The position numbers and the translations under genes were made by a program. 64,000 nucleotides of DNA from Microvirga sp. VF16 (GTDB lineage Bacteria > Pseudomonadota > Alphaproteobacteria > Rhizobiales > Beijerinckiaceae), in NCBI RefSeq assembly GCF_016864375.1, contig NZ_CP069354.1:868001-932000 (forward strand), written 5' to 3'. Within the stretch, counting starts at the first letter, position 1. Each line of letters opens with the position of its first letter. The notes under the pieces are model-generated. The model was not told where the DNA came from. It worked only from the letters and a program-made list of their open reading frames with translations, and searched no databases. Positions 31,807 through 40,101 of the stretch are shown here, piece after piece.

Positions 31807-32475
31807 TCACTTCAGAGATAGCCTCCTCTCAGACAGCCGTTCCGCCGCCACTATCGCGGCTTCCACGCGATTGCGCACATGAAGTTTCTCCATCACGGCG
31901 GTCACGTAACCTTTGATGGTTTTTTCAGTCAGTCCGAGTTCGTCCCCGATCAGCCGATTGCTGAGCCCCTGATGAATGAGCATCAAGATCTGTTCTTCCC
32001 GATCTGAGAGCTCAGGAAAATGCCTCGATGTCTCCGAAGAGGTGTTTTCGTCGGCTCCTCTCGACATGAAGAGTTGTGCAGCGAAGCTGGGCGATACGTA
32101 ATTCTGCCCGGCGTTGACCAAGCGTATGGCATTCACAAGCTCCAAGCTGCCGGTTCCCTTTATGAGGTAGCCTTTGGCCCCTTTTCTCAAGGCATCGCGC
32201 ACTTCATGCTCGTCATCGACGACCGTCAGCATGAGAGCTTTCGTCGAAGGACAACTTTGCGCAACTCTGGCGACGGCATTGACGCCGCCTCCTGGCATGT
32301 TCATGTCGAGGAGGAGAACGTCGGGGGCATGGTCCTGAGCGATTTGAAGAGCCTCAAGGGCTGTTTCTCCTTGGCCGACAACCTCGATGTCATGTTCTGA
32401 CTCGAGCGCAAAGACCACTCCGTCTCTGTAGAGCGGATGATCGTCGATGACCGCGACCCGAATCTTATGCTGCAT
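31807..32475 (-). CDS. NarL-type response regulator, cognate of the upstream kinase
   Basis: Regulator of 222 residues with a complete receiver: Asp11-Asp12 (VIDDHPLYRDG), Asp57 (LLLDMNMPGGG), Lys in GYLIKG. The LuxR helix-turn-helix is LSDREEQILMLIHQGLSNRLIGDELGLTEKTIKGYVTAVMEKL. The ATG at 32475 is preferred because GGAGGGG lies just before it, inside the end of the kinase gene; the two genes overlap by 11 bases. The overlap marks the pair as a two-component system. Targets are unknown. Confidence 0.9.
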   Translation of the reverse strand: MQHKIRVAVIDDHPLYRDGVVFALESEHDIEVVGQGETALEALQIAQDHAPDVLLLDMNMPGGGVNAVARVAQSCPSTKALMLTVVDDEHEVRDALRKGAKGYLIKGTGSLELVNAIRLVNAGQNYVSPSFAAQLFMSRGADENTSSETSRHFPELSDREEQILMLIHQGLSNRLIGDELGLTEKTIKGYVTAVMEKLHVRNRVEAAIVAAERLSERRLSLK

Positions 32476-33844
32476 CCGCCCCTCCAGCATCCATCAGAGG
32501 CAGAGATGCTGTGATGCGCGTTCCATCACCCGGCGTGCTCTTGATGCTCAAAGCCCCTCCGATACTCTCAATTCGATCCCGAAGACCGGCCAGCCCTAAA
32601 CGAGGCTCGCCCTTGGTTCCGCTCGATTCGCGTATACCTGGCCCTCTGTCTGCCACTTCGACAGTCACGGTCGCTCCATCCCAGTTGACTTCGACTTGTT
32701 GCTCATGGCCATCTGCGTGCTTGAAAGCATTGTTGAGGCTTTCTTGGATATACCGGCACAAGGCGATCTTCACGAATTGCGGCGCTTGGTCCGGAAGGTC
32801 TGCAATCATACAGGTGATCGTTGTTCCCGTTCTGCGTTCATGCTGACGGACGATGAACAGCAGCGCCTCCTTAAGTGTCAGAGTTTGAATCTCCGGCAGG
32901 AGGAGACCTTTGCAGATGTTGCGGGTATCGTTGAGCGCATCCAAAAGGGCTTTTTGAATTTTCTGCAGATTGTCTCGATCGCTCTTTGAACCCTTTACGC
33001 GGTCCAACCGCAGAAGTGCGAGGCTGATCAGTTGAGCGACACCATCGTGGAGATCGTAGCCCATTCGTCGCATAAGGCGCTCGTTGTCCTCCGTGGCGTT
33101 CTGTGCCGCACGCTCGATGCGTCCTTGCAGAACCCGATTCTGACGCAACAGTTCTGAAAGTTGGGAAACGCGCTCTCTCAGCGCTTCGCGCTGTCGATCA
33201 ATCGTCTTGCTCCCATTGGCGACGATGACGAATAAGCATCCCATCATGTTCAAAGTGATCAAAGCGGTCGAGAGCCATGTCTTCCATTCCGATGCGATCA
33301 GTTCCGAGTTCAACGCTTCCGCACGCTCATGAAATTCGACGACGGCAATGACATTGCCGCTCTCGAAATCTCGGATCGGTGCAAAGACTTTGAGCACGGG
33401 TATGCCGGTAAAAGGTTCAGTGATTTCACCATCGCCGAATGTGCCATCGAAGTCTGCCACAACCGCTCCAGCCCAGGCTCGTTTGGAATGAGGGTCAAGC
33501 GGAAATCTCTTTCCTATGAGAGCCGGCTCTGAACCATGCGCGATAAGCCCATCATGTTTCCAGACGCGGATCGAGGTGATGCTCGCCTGGAGATCCGGTT
33601 TTTCCATCGCTTGGTTCAGGCGGCGAGCATTGTGTTCAGAAAGGACGTCGCCTGTTGCAAGATCTTGCAGAAGCGGAGCAAAAATGGTGTTGACATAGAG
33701 CGCTGTGGATATGCCTTTAACTTCGGCAACGCTCCTCTCGATCTGCCATGACACGAGAGTACCCATGGCGAGCATGCCCATCAGCATGACGGCGAATGCA
33801 ACGAGAAGAAATTGTCCCGCAAGACTTCTTCTCTTTCTTGGCAT
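32465..33844 (-). CDS. Membrane sensor histidine kinase, HisKA_3/NarX-type
   Basis: Kinase of 459 residues from the ATG at 33844; an upstream GTG would add 15 residues but has no ribosome site. TM1 lies at roughly residues 10-35 (FLLVAFAVMLMGMLAMGTLVSW), followed by about 150 periplasmic residues that look like a Cache-type sensor domain. TM2 follows (LSTALITLNMMGCLFVIVA), then a coiled-coil stretch and the HisKA_3 phospho-site His266 in YDLHDGVAQLISLALLRLD. The ATPase domain has CRYIQESLNNAFKHADG (N-box), VADRGPGI and GLAGLRDRIESIGG. It overlaps its response regulator. The ligand is unknown; the neighbouring quinate and hydroxyproline genes are not proof of a link. Confidence 0.9.
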   Translation of the reverse strand: MPRKRRSLAGQFLLVAFAVMLMGMLAMGTLVSWQIERSVAEVKGISTALYVNTIFAPLLQDLATGDVLSEHNARRLNQAMEKPDLQASITSIRVWKHDGLIAHGSEPALIGKRFPLDPHSKRAWAGAVVADFDGTFGDGEITEPFTGIPVLKVFAPIRDFESGNVIAVVEFHERAEALNSELIASEWKTWLSTALITLNMMGCLFVIVANGSKTIDRQREALRERVSQLSELLRQNRVLQGRIERAAQNATEDNERLMRRMGYDLHDGVAQLISLALLRLDRVKGSKSDRDNLQKIQKALLDALNDTRNICKGLLLPEIQTLTLKEALLFIVRQHERRTGTTITCMIADLPDQAPQFVKIALCRYIQESLNNAFKHADGHEQQVEVNWDGATVTVEVADRGPGIRESSGTKGEPRLGLAGLRDRIESIGGALSIKSTPGDGTRITASLPLMDAGGADAA

Positions 33845-34190
33845 CGGTCCCGAGAGCGTACCAAGCTCTACATGATAAGAAGCAGACACAGCGACGATCC
33901 CCCACCCCTGGACCGTAGCCTTCTTGGCGAGGTTGGGACCTAGAGGCTTTCCAAAGTAGGTCCGGAGTCCCTATTGGGTAAATACTATCCCGAAGAGGTA
34001 GCGGTTCTCAGGTGGTTTGGTCTGCGATTGCGAGTTGTGCGAGAAGCGAGATGAAGACAAGCAATGTCAAAGGCTTAGCCAATGTCTTCTGGTCCGGACA
34101 GATTTCTACGGCGAGCTCATTCCCGGTGAGAACGGCATCCCATAGTTAAATGAAGCGAGCATGAGCCCTTATGGTCAACAATGATCGTGC
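33845..34190. other. Intergenic region, 346 bases, kinase promoter side
   Basis: Lies between the kinase (minus) and the end of the next GntR gene (minus). It should hold the promoter of the two-component genes. The only clear structure is the inverted repeat GGACCTA/TAGGTCC at 33936-33963, which also has an inner CTTT-CC-AAAG. No credible gene was seen. Confidence 0.5.
33936..33963. promoter_or_regulatory. Inverted repeat upstream of the histidine kinase gene
   Basis: GGACCTA (33936-33942) and TAGGTCC (33957-33963) are perfect arms, with a smaller inverted repeat CTTT-CC-AAAG between them. The position, about 90 bases upstream of the kinase start, would suit a regulator site such as autoregulation by the response regulator, or a terminator-like stem for the GntR transcript. 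Confidence 0.35.
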
Positions 34191-34892
34191 TCAGTCAGCT
34201 CTCTGATGATTTTCGATATAGACCCGCAAGGATTTGCCGACGTCCTCGATATGCGTCTTTAACAGAGAACAGGCAGCCGTGATCTGTCCACTCTCGCAGA
34301 GACGCAATAGCTCGGCATGCTCGGCCTCAGCCCGCTTCATGCCATCCGTCAGAGAGAGTTGAAGCCGGGTATGCCGATCGCATTCCTGAAGGAGGTTGGC
34401 GACGATCGCCAATGTGCGGGGTTGCTTGGCGTGAGAGTACAGAAGCGTATGAAACTCCGTATTCAGCTCGCCCCAGCGCCTGACATGGTGAGCCCGAAGT
34501 TCCGCACTGTATTCCTGAAGGATCCGATTGAGTTTCTCGTAGTCATTTGGGGTCAGATGCCGGGCGGATGCCTTGAGGAGGCGCGGTTCAAGCAGCGCCC
34601 TGAGTTCAAAAAGCTCCTGCACCTCGTCCGTCGAGAGCTCGGAGACGATGGCACCCCGGTGGGGATGAATCTTGACGAGCCCCTCCGCTTCGAGCTGCAT
34701 CAGGGCTTCTCGAACCGGGATGCGGCTCACCCCGAACTCGCCCGCCAGAGCGTCCTGCCGCAGTGGAAATCCTGCCTTGAAATCGCCGTCCAGAATTCGT
34801 TGCCGCAGGTTTTCCGCCACCGCAGCCGCAATCGTCCGATGCTGAAGAGACTTCTGCGCTGGTCTGGCGGCTGGCTTGGTTTCGAGCGTCAT
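34191..34892 (-). CDS. GntR-family (FCD) regulator of the hydroxyproline operon
   Basis: Regulator of 233 residues from the ATG at 34892; an in-frame TTG further out lies inside the operator and is unlikely. The winged helix is AAAVAENLRQRILDGDFKAGFPLRQDALAGEFGVSRIPVREALMQLEAEGLV; the FCD domain has NTEFHTLLYSHA and HAELLRLCESG. It is divergent from the hydroxyproline genes, with a 20-bp palindrome inside their promoter, so it most likely represses them until hydroxyproline or an intermediate binds. Confidence 0.88.
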   Translation of the reverse strand: MTLETKPAARPAQKSLQHRTIAAAVAENLRQRILDGDFKAGFPLRQDALAGEFGVSRIPVREALMQLEAEGLVKIHPHRGAIVSELSTDEVQELFELRALLEPRLLKASARHLTPNDYEKLNRILQEYSAELRAHHVRRWGELNTEFHTLLYSHAKQPRTLAIVANLLQECDRHTRLQLSLTDGMKRAEAEHAELLRLCESGQITAACSLLKTHIEDVGKSLRVYIENHQRAD

Positions 34893-34953
34893 GGGTTGGG
34901 CAATCACTGAACTTGGAAGGTCCGCCTCTATAGCAGCATCCCAGGAGTTTGGC

Positions 34954-34984
34954 TTGACAAGGTAGATTTTATACAATCTACAAT
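34954..34984 (+). promoter_or_regulatory. Promoter with embedded GntR operator, hydroxyproline operon
   Basis: TTGACA is at 34954-34959, with TCTACA 17 bases on or TACAAT 19 bases on (34979-34984). A palindrome fills the space: GTAGATT (34962-34968), TTATAC, AATCTAC (34975-34981). A repressor here would block RNA polymerase directly. It lies 37 bases upstream of the start at 35021. Confidence 0.7.
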
Positions 34985-35020
34985 AATGCCCATCAATGTC
35001 CAGTGTGGGAGAATGGCGGC

Positions 35021-35947
35021 ATGGCTAGAATCGGATGGGAAGGGGTCTTTCCTGCGGTAACCACCCAGTTCAAGTCCAATTATGACTTGGACATCGAGGC
35101 TACGGCCAAGGTGATCGACGGGTTGATCCGAGACGGCGTCTCCGGGTTGATCGTCTGCGGAACGGTCGGGGAAAACACGTCTCTGAGCCGTTCGGAAAAG
35201 GTGGCAGTCATGGAGACCGCGAAGGATGTCTCCCGTGGCCGTGTGCCGGTGATCGCCGGTATCGCCGAGTTCACGACAGCCTTCGCATCCGAGGCTGCCA
35301 AGGAGGCCGAGCGAGTCGGGCTCGACGGCGTCATGGTCATGCCGGCTCTGGTCTACTCCTCGAAGCCGCATGAGACCGCCGCGCATTTTCGCGGCGTTGC
35401 CAAGGCCACAGACCTGCCGGTGATGGTCTATAACAATCCCCCGATCTACAAGAACGACGTGACGCCCGATATTCTGGCTTCGCTCGCGGATTGCGAAACG
35501 ATCGTCTGCTTCAAGGATTCGTCAGGTGATACGCGCCGCTTCACCGATACGAAGAACATGGTCGGCGACCGCTTCGTTCTGTTCGCGGGCCTTGACGATG
35601 TCGTCGTCGAAAGCGTGATGCTCGGCGCTGCCGGCTGGGTCTCCGGCATGTCGAACGCGTTTCCCCAGGAAGGTGAGACCCTGTTCCGTCTGGCAAAGGC
35701 GGGACGCTACGAGGAGGCGAGGGCGCTCTATGAATGGTTCATGCCTCTGCTCCATCTCGATGCCCGGCCCGATCTCGTGCAATGCATCAAGCTGTGCGAG
35801 GCCATCATGGGCCGTGGGTCGGAGTTGACGCGGCCTCCGCGTCTTGCTCTCAATGCCCAGGAGCGTGCCGAGGTGGTGGCGGTTATGGACAAGGCCCTGA
35901 AGAACCGCCCCGTTCTTCCCGACGTCGGCTTGAAGTCCGCCGCCTGA
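35021..35947 (+). CDS. lhpC: DapA-family 1-pyrroline-4-hydroxy-2-carboxylate deaminase (hydroxyproline pathway)
   Basis: Class I lyase of 308 residues. The Schiff-base Lys165 is in VCFKDSSGD and the catalytic Tyr137 in VMVYNNPP, so the DapA machinery is intact. Next to a hydroxyproline epimerase and a D-amino-acid dehydrogenase, the family member expected is the deaminase that converts pyrroline-4-hydroxy-2-carboxylate to alpha-ketoglutarate semialdehyde. GGGAGA precedes the ATG at 35021. It is the first gene of the operon, behind the GntR-controlled promoter. On sequence alone it could be mistaken for dihydrodipicolinate synthase. Confidence 0.82.
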   Translation: MARIGWEGVFPAVTTQFKSNYDLDIEATAKVIDGLIRDGVSGLIVCGTVGENTSLSRSEKVAVMETAKDVSRGRVPVIAGIAEFTTAFASEAAKEAERVGLDGVMVMPALVYSSKPHETAAHFRGVAKATDLPVMVYNNPPIYKNDVTPDILASLADCETIVCFKDSSGDTRRFTDTKNMVGDRFVLFAGLDDVVVESVMLGAAGWVSGMSNAFPQEGETLFRLAKAGRYEEARALYEWFMPLLHLDARPDLVQCIKLCEAIMGRGSELTRPPRLALNAQERAEVVAVMDKALKNRPVLPDVGLKSAA

Positions 35948-36026
35948 TGCGCTTACGGCGAAGGATCATGAGGTCCTTCGCCCTTTTCGTGATAGTTGGC
36001 AATATCTCTGATCAGCGAGTGAAGCG

Positions 36027-37049
36027 ATGGCGCGTCATACCTTCTTTTGCATCGACGGTCACACCTGCGGGAATCCGGTTCGTGTGGTATCCGGTGGCAG
36101 CATTCCCCAGTTGAAGGGGGAGACGATGTTCGAGCGCCGTCAGCATTTTCTGGCGGAGTATGACTGGATCCGCACCGGCTTGATGTTCGAGCCCCGTGGA
36201 CACGACATGATGTCCGGTTCAATCCTTTATCCGCCGACACGTCCCGATTGCGATGTCGGAATTCTGTTCATCGAGACATCCGGCTGTCTTCCCATGTGCG
36301 GGCACGGGACGATCGGCACCGTCACCATCGCTCTCGAGAACGGCCTGATCCATCCGAAGACACCCGGTCTCCTGCGTCTCGATACGCCGGCCGGTGTCGT
36401 CGAGGCTCGATACGAGCAGAACGGCCCTTTCATCGAGCGGGTCCGCATCACCAACATTCCCTCTTTCCTGTATGAAACGGGCTTCGAGGTTGAAGTCGAG
36501 GGGCTCGGACACCTGACCGTGGATGTCGCCTATGGCGGCAACTTCTATGCCATCGTGGAGCCGCAACAGCTCTATTCCGACCTGTCGGATATCAACCCCT
36601 CAGACATTCTGCGCTGGAGCCCGAAGCTGCGGGAGGCATTCAATGCACGGTATCGGATCGCCCATCCGGAGAATCCGGACATCGATCGCCTGACCCATGT
36701 TCTGTGGACGGGACGCGCGCAGACGAAGGTGGGCACGGCCCGCAATGCCGTGTTCTATGGCGACAAGGCCATCGACCGTTCACCCTGCGGTACAGGAACT
36801 TCGGCTCGCATGGCTCATCTTGCGGCTCGCGGCGAGCTGAAAGAGGGCGATGAGTTCGTTCATGAGAGCATCATCGGCTCGACCTTTGTCGGACGCATCG
36901 AGGGGCGGGCGAAGGTCGGAAATCGCGATGCCATCATTCCGTCGATTGAGGGATGGGCGCGGGTGACAGGCTTCAACACGATCATCATCGACGACCGCGA
37001 TCCCTTCGCGCAGGGCTTCCAAGTCGTGGATCAGGCCAAACGAGCATAG
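36027..37049 (+). CDS. lhpA: 4-Hydroxyproline 2-epimerase (proline racemase family)
   Basis: Enzyme of 340 residues. Both catalytic cysteines are present: Cys91 in LPMCGHGTIG and Cys254 in SPCGTGTSA. A Cys/Cys pair marks epimerases and racemases; the dehydratase branch has Thr at the second site. The start has FFCIDGHTCGNPVRVV, the family signature. It converts trans-4-hydroxy-L-proline to cis-4-hydroxy-D-proline, the substrate of the next enzyme. It is flanked by lhpC and the FAD enzyme in one operon, which supports hydroxyproline over proline as substrate. Confidence 0.9.
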   Translation: MARHTFFCIDGHTCGNPVRVVSGGSIPQLKGETMFERRQHFLAEYDWIRTGLMFEPRGHDMMSGSILYPPTRPDCDVGILFIETSGCLPMCGHGTIGTVTIALENGLIHPKTPGLLRLDTPAGVVEARYEQNGPFIERVRITNIPSFLYETGFEVEVEGLGHLTVDVAYGGNFYAIVEPQQLYSDLSDINPSDILRWSPKLREAFNARYRIAHPENPDIDRLTHVLWTGRAQTKVGTARNAVFYGDKAIDRSPCGTGTSARMAHLAARGELKEGDEFVHESIIGSTFVGRIEGRAKVGNRDAIIPSIEGWARVTGFNTIIIDDRDPFAQGFQVVDQAKRA

Positions 37050-37088
37050 TCAGTAGAAGCCTCATCTTTACCCTGAACAGGATGCACG

Positions 37089-38324
37089 ATGCGGATCGCG
37101 ATTGTCGGTGCTGGAATCGTCGGCCTCGCGGCCGCTCATGCCCTTCTCGACAGAGGACATCAGGTTATTCTCATTGATCCGGGCGATCAGACGGCGCGCC
37201 CCACGGATGGCAATGCCGGCTGGATTGCTCATACCGACATCATGCCGCTGGCATCTCCCAAGGTCTGGCGAAATCTTCCAAACTGGCTGATGGATCCGCT
37301 GGGCCCACTCACCATCAGGCCAGCCTATCTGCCTTCTCTGATGCCCTGGCTCATCCGCTTCGTGCTGGCATCGGCGCCGACGCGGATCAAGACCAGCATG
37401 GCCGCGATCCGCGCCATGAATGCGGAAGCTCTGCCAGCTTGGAAGACGTTGCTGTCCTCATTGGATTTGAGTGCTCATCTGCGAGAGAAGGGCATTTTGT
37501 CCGTATGGAAGCATCAGGATGCCTTTGAACGGACGAAAGACATCCTCGATCGCCAGCGCAATCTCGGCATCGGTGTCGACATTCTCAGCAGAAGCGATCT
37601 CGCGAAACTGGAGCCAGCACTCCACAACGTCGAGGCTGGTGTGCTCTACCCGGAGGCGTGCCACATCTCCGATCCGGCCCACTTGGCGTCCGATCTTTTG
37701 AGGCTTGCTCTCGAACGGGGAGCGCAGCACAGAGCAGCACGCGCTGTGGCAGTGGAGCCGAAAGATGGTGGCGTCCATGTCCATACGGATAGTGCCGCGA
37801 ATGCCGTCATAGCCGACAGGGTTATCATCGCAGCCGGCATATGGTCGCGGCCGCTCGCGAGAACGCTGGGAGATCGAATCCCTCTCGACACCGAGCGCGG
37901 CTACAACGCGACCTATCCCAAGGGTTCGTTCGGCCTCAATCGACCGATCATGTTCGAGGGTGAGGGCTTCGTCACCACGCCTCTCGATGCCGGCGACAGG
38001 GTTGGAGGGGCGGTTGAGTTCGCGGGGCTGGAGGCCAAGCCCAATCATGAGCGCACATCCGCGATGATTGCCCGCTTGAAGCGCTTCCTGCCCGACTTCG
38101 ATGCCGGTCAGGAGGCAAGGCGCTGGATGGGCTTTCGCCCATCCATTCCGGATTCACTGCCGGTGATCGGCCCGTCCAGACAGGACAATCGCGTGGTCTA
38201 CGCCTTCGGTCATGGTCATCACGGTTTGACCCAGGCTGCAATCACATCGCAGCTTGTCGCAAATCTGATCGATGAAATGACCAGCGGAATCGATCTCAAG
38301 CCATACTCGGCGCAGCGCTTTTGA
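37089..38324 (+). CDS. FAD-dependent D-hydroxyproline (D-amino acid) dehydrogenase, DadA-like
   Basis: Flavoprotein of 411 residues. The N-terminal dinucleotide motif is IVGAGIVGLAAAHALLDRG; substrate-domain features include GNAGWIAHTDIMPLASP near the FAD, and the C-terminal FRPSIPDSLPVIGPS with GHGHHGLTQAA closes the flavin site. It should oxidise cis-4-hydroxy-D-proline to pyrroline-4-hydroxy-2-carboxylate. This is a single-subunit DadA form, not the multi-subunit LhpBEF type. It is last in the operon. No semialdehyde dehydrogenase or hydroxyproline transporter is present nearby. Confidence 0.87.
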   Translation: MRIAIVGAGIVGLAAAHALLDRGHQVILIDPGDQTARPTDGNAGWIAHTDIMPLASPKVWRNLPNWLMDPLGPLTIRPAYLPSLMPWLIRFVLASAPTRIKTSMAAIRAMNAEALPAWKTLLSSLDLSAHLREKGILSVWKHQDAFERTKDILDRQRNLGIGVDILSRSDLAKLEPALHNVEAGVLYPEACHISDPAHLASDLLRLALERGAQHRAARAVAVEPKDGGVHVHTDSAANAVIADRVIIAAGIWSRPLARTLGDRIPLDTERGYNATYPKGSFGLNRPIMFEGEGFVTTPLDAGDRVGGAVEFAGLEAKPNHERTSAMIARLKRFLPDFDAGQEARRWMGFRPSIPDSLPVIGPSRQDNRVVYAFGHGHHGLTQAAITSQLVANLIDEMTSGIDLKPYSAQRF

Positions 38325-38355
38325 AACTTGCCCCGGGATCCTCACCTGACACGCA

Positions 38356-38583
38356 TTATGCCGTAGGCTGAGGCATTGTCGGCGTTACAGGGATCTCCGG
38401 CGGTGACGTGGGTGGCACTCCGACCGGTTCTCCCGGCGGTGGAATGTCGCCAGGGGTTGTCGGAGGCACCCCGACAGGCTCAGGCTGAGGTGATTCAGGC
38501 GGCGTCGGGGGACTCACAGGCGCCGGATTGGGATCGGCCGGTGTCGGCTCCGGATAAGGCTGGTTCGGCAGAGGAATGGGCAT
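38356..38583 (-). CDS. Small proline-rich protein, function unknown
   Basis: Predicted protein of 75 residues, about 40% Pro, with an internal repeat EPVGVPPT occurring twice (EPVGVPPTTPGD and EPVGVPPTSPPE). It has no signal peptide or membrane helix. A GGAG lies about eleven bases upstream of the ATG, which is a weak ribosome site. It is on the same strand as the two membrane proteins next door, about 100 bases away. Similar short Pro-rich products occur in methylobacteria. It could be an artefact of GC-rich sequence; I keep it because the repeat is at the protein level and the frame is uninterrupted. Confidence 0.5.
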   Translation of the reverse strand: MPIPLPNQPYPEPTPADPNPAPVSPPTPPESPQPEPVGVPPTTPGDIPPPGEPVGVPPTSPPEIPVTPTMPQPTA

Positions 38584-38681
38584 TCAGACGGCACTCCGCT
38601 GATGAGGTGGAAAACGTTACCTTTCAAGGGGCAATCATCAGCGCGACAGGAGGTTCCGGCATGAAACGCGACTGGCACGCT

Positions 38682-39101
38682 TCAGGGCTTGGCGAATCCT
38701 GCCGCCCGTAACGAAAGATGCCCTGACTGCGGGTTCTGGGTGAAGAACAGCCCGCCCTTTCGTGCCGAGTGGCCAGGAATGTAGTCGAGGATCACGCTAC
38801 TGGTCTCAGGGCCACTACCTCCTGAGATAGTCCCCTCGATCCGTACCTGCGCGGCCGCCGCGCCGCCGACATTGCGAGCCTCGAATATGACGCGGTAGCC
38901 GCCCGCAACCTGGCTTGTCTCCGTTGCTGCAACCATGATCGCCGGTGAAGAGGTCGCATCGTGCAGTGCCTGCCACCCGATGAAGCCGAAGACGCAGAGC
39001 GCCAAGAGAAAACCTAAGCCTGATGCGAGCCATTCGAGCCAGGGAATATGATTCCCGGAGCCGGAGTGAGTTTCGTTCTCGATTGCTCTGTTCTGCTCCA
39101 T
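38682..39101 (-). CDS. TIGR02588 family membrane-anchored protein
   Basis: Protein of 139 residues with one membrane helix near residues 25-45 (LEWLASGLGFLLALCVFGFIGW) and an outside domain of about 90 residues rich in beta strands (GGYRVIFEARNVGGAAAAQVRIEGTISGGSG), resembling an immunoglobulin-like fold. Family and neighbour match the TIGR02587/TIGR02588 pair found together in cyanobacteria and alphaproteobacteria. GAGGCGG lies before the ATG, and the start is seven bases after the TIGR02587 stop. Role unknown. Confidence 0.8.
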   Translation of the reverse strand: MEQNRAIENETHSGSGNHIPWLEWLASGLGFLLALCVFGFIGWQALHDATSSPAIMVAATETSQVAGGYRVIFEARNVGGAAAAQVRIEGTISGGSGPETSSVILDYIPGHSARKGGLFFTQNPQSGHLSLRAAGFAKP

Positions 39102-39108
39102 CGCCGCC

Positions 39109-39951
39109 TCATATCACCAGTCGGGCCGTTGCGGCGCCGAGCGAAGCCGGGAACCCGAGCACCACAACCATGTTCGCGATCTCCGTCGGTGCCACCCCCT
39201 CCGTGCGCCCAAAGGTCCAGAGCACATAAAAGCTGATGAGCAGGGCAATGCCGTATCCGGCCAGGGTGAAGTGGAAGAAAGTGGACAGAAACGTACCACC
39301 CTCCAGCCGGCTCTCCTGACCGGAGAAGCCGACTGTGTAGACAAGCACATGCAAAAGAATGATGGAGAGGGCGCCGAGCGCCAAGGTGTGCCAAGGAGAC
39401 ATCTGGTAGGCGATCAGGATCATTTCCTCCGTCGGCGCCACATTGAATGCCAGGAACAGGGCGCCTGCCAGCATCAGGAAAAGCTCTCCACCGTATCCGG
39501 CTTCCGCCTTGCGCTCCTCTTCGGCCTGGATGTCCTGTCCGCCCCCAAGCTGCTTGCGCCCGAGCATGGCCCCGATGCTCGCCGGCACGCTCTGCAGGGC
39601 CACCTTGCCGACGATCTCGTTCCACGTCATGTCGAGGGTGATCACCGCCAGGAGAGCGAGCATGGCCGCCGAGGTGAGGACGCCGACCCCGAAGGCCGCA
39701 AAGGCATCCATCGCGTCCTCCTTCCAGCTGAAGGTCTTCTCGAAGCCTGCGAAGTAGGACAAGCCGATCAGGATGGCGAAATTGATGCTCATGAACAGGA
39801 GCAGCCGAACAGGCTCCATCGAGAACCCCAGCCACCACATCTCCATGGTCATCAGGAGCGGAATGGCAAAGATGACAGCCCCGCCAAAGGCGCGACCCAG
39901 GCCAATGGCATAGTCTTTGTTCGTCTCCGGAACGCTGTCGTCGTGCACCAT
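39109..39951 (-). CDS. TIGR02587 family integral membrane protein
   Basis: Protein of 280 residues with about seven or eight membrane helices, for example VIFAIPLLMTMEMWWLG, LLFMSINFAILIGLSYFAG and ILLHVLVYTVGFSG. A cytoplasmic loop (LGRKQLGGGQDIQAEEERKAEAGYGG) separates two halves. The first ATG is at 39951; the frame is open for another 72 bases to a TTG with no support. It is co-transcribed with the TIGR02588 gene seven bases downstream. The WLG/SM motif near the start is a family feature. No enzymatic function is known or suggested. Confidence 0.82.
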   Translation of the reverse strand: MVHDDSVPETNKDYAIGLGRAFGGAVIFAIPLLMTMEMWWLGFSMEPVRLLLFMSINFAILIGLSYFAGFEKTFSWKEDAMDAFAAFGVGVLTSAAMLALLAVITLDMTWNEIVGKVALQSVPASIGAMLGRKQLGGGQDIQAEEERKAEAGYGGELFLMLAGALFLAFNVAPTEEMILIAYQMSPWHTLALGALSIILLHVLVYTVGFSGQESRLEGGTFLSTFFHFTLAGYGIALLISFYVLWTFGRTEGVAPTEIANMVVVLGFPASLGAATARLVI

Positions 39952-40101
39952 CTCAACAACCTGCGGCCGACTTCGCCATGAACGAAGCTTGGCCGTGCGA
40001 GGAGAACCCGCGTGCCGGGACAAGGTTCCAAAGCAGCCCGCGCTACCGGCGGAAGCTGGAGCTTGTCATGTCCGCTCGCCCATCGTCTCGGCGAGGACGT
40101 G

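Noticed and set aside
31692..31916. 74-codon frame in the AT-richer gap between the two response regulators
   Set aside because: Runs into the regulator gene antisense; no start signal, no coding pattern.
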